DNA from: Candidatus Poribacteria bacterium
Lineage (GTDB): Bacteria; Poribacteria; WGA-4E; WGA-3G
DNA: 64,000 nt
Direction: 5' to 3'
NCBI GenBank assembly: GCA_022821965.1
Contig: JAJECN010000022.1
Span: forward strand, 248,001 to 312,000
The notes beneath the pieces were generated by a model. The model searched no databases. It was not told the origin of the DNA and saw only the letters and a list, made by a program, of their open reading frames with translations. The position numbers were made by a program, and so were the translations under genes. Positions within the stretch are counted from its first letter, which is position 1, and each line of letters opens with the position of its first letter. This document shows, one piece after another, positions 60,870-64,000 of this stretch.

Positions 60870-61709
60870 ATGAAAACTTCTTTTATGTTCAGATTTTTGA
60901 TGTTAGGTCTGATGGTGACAGGAGCGGCACTGACAAGCCACGCACAGAGTGTTAGTAGCAACGACCTTGTTATCTACTATAGTTTCAACCAAGATACGCA
61001 GGAAGGGGACGATGTTCTTGACGTGTCTGGCAACGGGAATGACGGCTTTCTCCACGGCGACGATTTGCAGATTGTGTCAGGTAAAGTGGGGGGTGCTATG
61101 GAGCTCCCAGGGGATTCTGCTCAATACATTTCGGTGCGGGAGCACATGTACGCAGAACCGTTCGCAGAAATAACTCTCGCCGTTTGGGTTAAGACGAGTG
61201 TAAGAGGGATGGTCGCTTCGTGGGATCGGAGCGAATTCTTCCGTTTCGCTGTCGGCGATGACGTAGGTGGAAACAACGGAACAACCTTCGTTGCTTTCGA
61301 CACCTGTTGCCCATGCTGCCATGACTGGTTCGGGAAAACGGATGTCGCCGATGATCAGTGGCACCATATAGCAGCAACGTTTGATGGGGAAACGAAACGT
61401 ATCTATGTTGATGGGAAATTAGATGACCAAATTGAGGCACCTGCAGAAGTCATTGGTGCCGGAGCTGCACGGTTCGGGTTCATCGGGATCGGTTCAGAGG
61501 CGGCTGCCTTTGATGCCAACGTGGGACCTACATGGGCGTACAATGGGCTGCTCGACGAGTTCCTCCTGTTCCATCGATCGCTCAGTGACGATGAGATCGC
61601 GCATCTCGCCACCGGTCCTGAAGATCCGTTTGTCGATACAACGACCAGCGTTGATCCAGCTGACAAATTGAGCACAACATGGAGTAGCCTGAAGTCTGCC
61701 TATAAATAG
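60870..61709 (+). CDS. Secreted LamG-domain protein (2)
   Basis: This is 279 residues from the ATG at 60870 with TAAGGAA upstream; a TTG 36 bases earlier lacks a signal at its start. A signal peptide of about 25 residues ends at SHAQS. The LamG fold is clear: LVIYYSFNQDTQEGDDVLDVSGNGNDG, AEITLAVWVKTS, DQWHHIAATFDGETKRIYVDGKLDDQ and GLLDEFLLFHRSLSDDEIAHLATG. An unusual CCPCCHDW loop sits in the middle. The tail SVDPADKLSTTWSSLK resembles that of the LamG protein at 13496. It is exported and probably binds carbohydrate. Confidence 0.82.
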   Translation: MKTSFMFRFLMLGLMVTGAALTSHAQSVSSNDLVIYYSFNQDTQEGDDVLDVSGNGNDGFLHGDDLQIVSGKVGGAMELPGDSAQYISVREHMYAEPFAEITLAVWVKTSVRGMVASWDRSEFFRFAVGDDVGGNNGTTFVAFDTCCPCCHDWFGKTDVADDQWHHIAATFDGETKRIYVDGKLDDQIEAPAEVIGAGAARFGFIGIGSEAAAFDANVGPTWAYNGLLDEFLLFHRSLSDDEIAHLATGPEDPFVDTTTSVDPADKLSTTWSSLKSAYK

Positions 61710-61875
61710 AGTCAGGCGTTCTTGTGAACTAAAGGTTTCATTATTATATGACGGTGGTACATAAGTTTAGTGTAGGATTCCGTTTACATTCGGAAACCAC
61801 CCTGATTTATTAACCACCGTTATATATTTAACTCTCTAAGACATTGCTATTGTAGCGGCAGAAACATAAATTGTT

Positions 61876-61915
61876 TGAATCGCGGATTACGCGGCGTACA
61901 CATAGTTACGCGGAT
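61876..61915. repeat. Dispersed repeat, left copy (inverted to 63747-63785)
   Basis: TGAATCGCGGATTACGCGG followed by a related 21 bases. The reverse complement of 63747-63785 gives nearly the same sequence, with only one change in the first 19 bases. It lies in the 343-base gap 61710-62052. With the right-hand copy it brackets the FRG/TPR genes. Confidence 0.65.
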
Positions 61916-61979
61916 TTTTAACGGTGTCATTCGTATAATTTGGGACAATTCTCGATTTAGACGCTTTTCTAAATTGAGA

Positions 61980-62008
61980 TTGACAAACTCATCGCCAAGT
62001 TGTATAAT
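61980..62008 (+). promoter_or_regulatory. Strong promoter of the FRG gene
   Basis: TTGACA (61980-61985), a 17-base spacer and TATAAT (62003-62008) match the consensus exactly. The start at 62053 is 44 bases downstream. Confidence 0.75.
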
Positions 62009-62052
62009 TGACATTAGATTCATCGGAGAAATATAGAACAGAACATCAAGGT

Positions 62053-62442
62053 ATGAACACACCGATTGAGATATCCAGTTTAACAGAATATATCACCCAA
62101 ATAGATGAAATAACTCGCCCTGAAACAAGTTATCTCTATCGCGGTCAAGAAAATGAGGTATGGCGCGTGACCAGCAGTGCTTACCGTCGTTTGGAAAAGC
62201 AAGTTGACGCTGACCCCGATTTGTTAGACGACCTGTTTGTAGGCTATGTGAAACAAATTGTTGACGAAGTTCAACTAAAGTATCCCTCTATATACAGAGA
62301 TTTGTTTCCGTTAGAGTGTATGGCACATTTGCAGCATAATAAAGTCTCAACAGGCCTGATTGATTTTACATTCAGTCCTTTGGTCGCACTTTGGTTTGCT
62401 TGTGATAATAGAGAAGACGCAAATGGAAAAGTTCTTGTATAG
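62053..62442 (+). CDS. FRG-domain protein, short
   Basis: This is 129 residues from the ATG at 62053. SYLYRGQENEVWRVTSSAYRRLE is the FRG opening (F/Y-R-G). MAHLQHNKVSTGLIDFTFSPLVALWFACDN is the hallmark second block, with the His and the L-x-D-F/W-T. The domain stops right after NGKVLV, where other members usually continue for 60 or more residues. The downstream TPR frame begins inside this gene's last 20 bases. FRG domains occur in defence-like and signalling proteins, with an NAD-related fold suggested by some analyses; the function is not established. Confidence 0.75.
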   Translation: MNTPIEISSLTEYITQIDEITRPETSYLYRGQENEVWRVTSSAYRRLEKQVDADPDLLDDLFVGYVKQIVDEVQLKYPSIYRDLFPLECMAHLQHNKVSTGLIDFTFSPLVALWFACDNREDANGKVLV

Positions 62443-63694
62443 GCAGACTGAAGTGGAAAAGGTTTATCACAATTATTTTCAACGAGGTAATTTTCGATTA
62501 GCTTCAAACAAGTACGATGAAGCAATTCAGGACTACAATGAAGCAATCATCCTAAACCCGGACTATGCCAAATCTTACAAAAATCGCGGTCTTGCTTACT
62601 TCGCCAAAGGTGAACTTGACCGTGCCATCACGGACTATAACAGAGCAATAGAATTGGATCCAAATAATGCACACGCCTATAACAATCGTGGGACTGCTTA
62701 CAGCACTAAAGGTGATTTTCACCTTGCCATCAAAGATTTCAATAAAGCAATACAGCTCAAATCAGATCTTGCTGAAGCATATAATGGACGAGGTTTAACA
62801 TACCACGCCAAAGGTGAAATTGATCAAGCTATTGAAGATTATAATACGGCGACAAAACTGAGATACGACTATGCCAAAGCTTATAACAATCGTGGCATCA
62901 CTTACCGTGATAAAGGCGATGTTGAGCAAGCTATTGAAGACATCAGTAAAGCAATAGAATTCCGCCCAACTTTTGCCGAAGCCTACAGCAACCGCGGCAA
63001 TGCTTATATGAGAAAAGGCTTAATAAACCTTGCTCTTAAAGACTATAACGAGGCAATACGCTTGAAGCCAAATCTTGCTGAAGCCTATTGCAATCGTGGT
63101 GTCGCTTACGAGCATACAGGTGAATTTGATCATGCTATCGAAGACCAGACCAAAGCGATAGAACTGCAACCTGATTATGCTGAAGCGTATAACAATCGGG
63201 GAGTGATTTACAATAAAAAGGGCGCGGCTGATCTCGCCATCAAAGACTTTAGCAAAGCGATAGAACTCAAGCCAGATTTTGCTGAGGCATACGGCGGTCG
63301 CGGTACCGCTTATTGCGCCAAAGGTGAACTGGAACGCGCTATTGAAGACTATGATAAGGCGATACAACTCAACCCAGACTTCGCTGAAGTATATAACAAT
63401 CGCGGTCTTGCTTACCTCGCCGAAGGTGAGCTGGAACTTGCCATGGAAGACATTGACAAAGCAATTGAATCTAATCCCAATTATGCCGAGGCATATTATA
63501 ATCGTGGCGTGGTATGGTCGCAGATGCAACGGTGGGAAGATGCGAGATTAGACCCAACTGTCGCTAAAATCATCGGAAAAGACAGTATTCGTTCATCCCA
63601 ACACATCAATAGAAGCATCATCAACTTCAAACAGCCCCCCGATGTTAAACTACCAGAAGATATCGCCGCAATGCTAACTCCGCTGCAAGGATAA
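62423..63694 (+). CDS. TPR-repeat protein
   Basis: This is 423 residues from the ATG at 62423, overlapping the FRG gene by 20 bases in the +1 frame. Residues about 10-385 are ten and a half consecutive 34-residue TPR units with the pattern Y-N-N-R-G-x-A-Y-x-x-K-G-(E/D)-x-x-x-A-I-x-D-Y-x-x-A-I. A tail of about 40 residues ends DVKLPEDIAAMLTPLQG. TPR arrays bind partner proteins. There is no signal peptide, so it is cytoplasmic. The overlap suggests coupled expression with the FRG protein, or a former FRG-TPR fusion. Confidence 0.88.
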   Translation: MEKFLYRQTEVEKVYHNYFQRGNFRLASNKYDEAIQDYNEAIILNPDYAKSYKNRGLAYFAKGELDRAITDYNRAIELDPNNAHAYNNRGTAYSTKGDFHLAIKDFNKAIQLKSDLAEAYNGRGLTYHAKGEIDQAIEDYNTATKLRYDYAKAYNNRGITYRDKGDVEQAIEDISKAIEFRPTFAEAYSNRGNAYMRKGLINLALKDYNEAIRLKPNLAEAYCNRGVAYEHTGEFDHAIEDQTKAIELQPDYAEAYNNRGVIYNKKGAADLAIKDFSKAIELKPDFAEAYGGRGTAYCAKGELERAIEDYDKAIQLNPDFAEVYNNRGLAYLAEGELELAMEDIDKAIESNPNYAEAYYNRGVVWSQMQRWEDARLDPTVAKIIGKDSIRSSQHINRSIINFKQPPDVKLPEDIAAMLTPLQG

Positions 63695-63746
63695 TATAAA
63701 CAAAAAACTGTCTCCTTAACGGATTACCTGATGTTACAGATTATTG

Positions 63747-63785
63747 ATCCGTGTCATCTGTGTAATCCGCGTAATCCGTGATTCA
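63747..63785. repeat. Dispersed repeat, right copy
   Basis: ATCCGTGTCATCTGTGTAAT continues into CCGCGTAATCCGTGATTCA. It is inverted relative to 61876-61915 and sits 53 bases after the TPR stop. Confidence 0.65.
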
Positions 63786-63940
63786 GAAAATTAACGCCAA
63801 TACCTCCCAACGACTCCTTCACCTCCATAGAACCTCACCGCTAAGACAACTCACCTTTCCCTTGACTTTGCTCTCCAGAATCTGGTATTCTGTTACAGGA
63901 ACTTATACAATATAACCTTTTGCCGGCACGCCTTGAAAAA

Positions 63941-63960
63941 GGCGAGGTTAACCCCTCGCC
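63941..63960. repeat. GGCGAGG palindrome
   Basis: GGCGAGG-TTAACC-CCTCGCC is a perfect seven-pair hairpin, the third member of the family at 21515 and 44129. The rest of the 306-base end region 63695-64000 shows no gene. Confidence 0.6.
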
Positions 63961-64000
63961 TGCAAAGAACTAAAATTGACAAACGCGCCCTATTATTTCA

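Noticed and set aside
63020-63529. 169-codon minus-strand repetitive frame
   Set aside because: It is the reverse reading of the TPR repeats; its periodicity comes from the 102-base repeat unit.
62423-63530. Tandem DNA repeat or CRISPR-like array
   Set aside because: The 102-base periodicity is explained by 34-residue TPR units; there are no constant repeats with variable spacers, and no cas genes.

Overview
The window looks like a contig from a Gram-negative, uncultured heterotroph close to Candidatus Poribacteria. This is an inference from gene content: three phytanoyl-CoA dioxygenase-family genes, two Gfo/Idh/MocA oxidoreductases, three xylose-isomerase-like TIM barrels, secreted LamG-domain proteins, a very large OPT-like membrane protein, lipoproteins, barrel-like outer-membrane proteins and a 2-oxoacid:ferredoxin oxidoreductase. 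No rRNA was found, and no sequence search could be run.

Layout. 1-11.5 kb is mostly on the minus strand: the start of an ammonium transporter, two paralogous barrel-like proteins around a plus-strand glycosyltransferase, then a run reading from 8.9 kb down to 3.9 kb (GNAT, two HEAT-repeat envelope proteins, a metallophosphoesterase, a cupin, trpF) and a Ski2-like helicase. 11.7-16.8 kb is mainly on the plus strand: a Spy-like periplasmic protein, a SirB1-like protein, a LamG protein, tsaB, an unpaired CopG-type antitoxin and a flippase, with tRNA-Ala on the minus strand. 17-24.5 kb holds an aroA/DapA-like pair, an orphan histidine kinase, a TIM barrel, a protein with an SSB-like C-terminal tip and a two-domain lipoprotein. 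24.7-29.1 kb holds an unaccompanied sugar-type ABC ATPase, tsaE, a GT4 glycosyltransferase and a DUF2007-like membrane protein.

29-33 kb is an accessory block: a gene remnant and two direct copies of a HicA/HicB-like module around a 642-residue membrane protein. 33-38 kb holds a nucleotidyltransferase-like protein, an SDR, a PhyH protein, two TIM barrels and YjbQ, with a MITE-like repeat. 38-43 kb is sbcC-sbcD. 44.3-49.1 kb is an alternating PhyH-Gfo/Idh-PhyH-Gfo/Idh run that may form a small-molecule catabolic operon. 49.3-54.3 kb holds aroQ, a DegT aminotransferase, YkgJ/DUF2156, a ThiN-like protein and a serine/threonine dehydratase-like enzyme. 54.4-60.5 kb holds a conserved protein, two CBS proteins directly ahead of a two-subunit 2-oxoacid:ferredoxin oxidoreductase, and an M55 peptidase. 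60.8-64 kb holds a second LamG protein and an FRG/TPR pair bracketed by inverted copies of a dispersed repeat.

Biosynthetic genes (trpF, aroA, aroQ, tsaB, tsaE) are scattered rather than clustered. Recognisable promoters share a strict 17-bp spacer and often an extended -10. Several intergenic repeat families occur: GGCGAGG palindromes, GTTGGGTT inverted repeats, TCAGTTGTCAG relics, and a repeated ribosome-binding leader that precedes otherwise unrelated genes.
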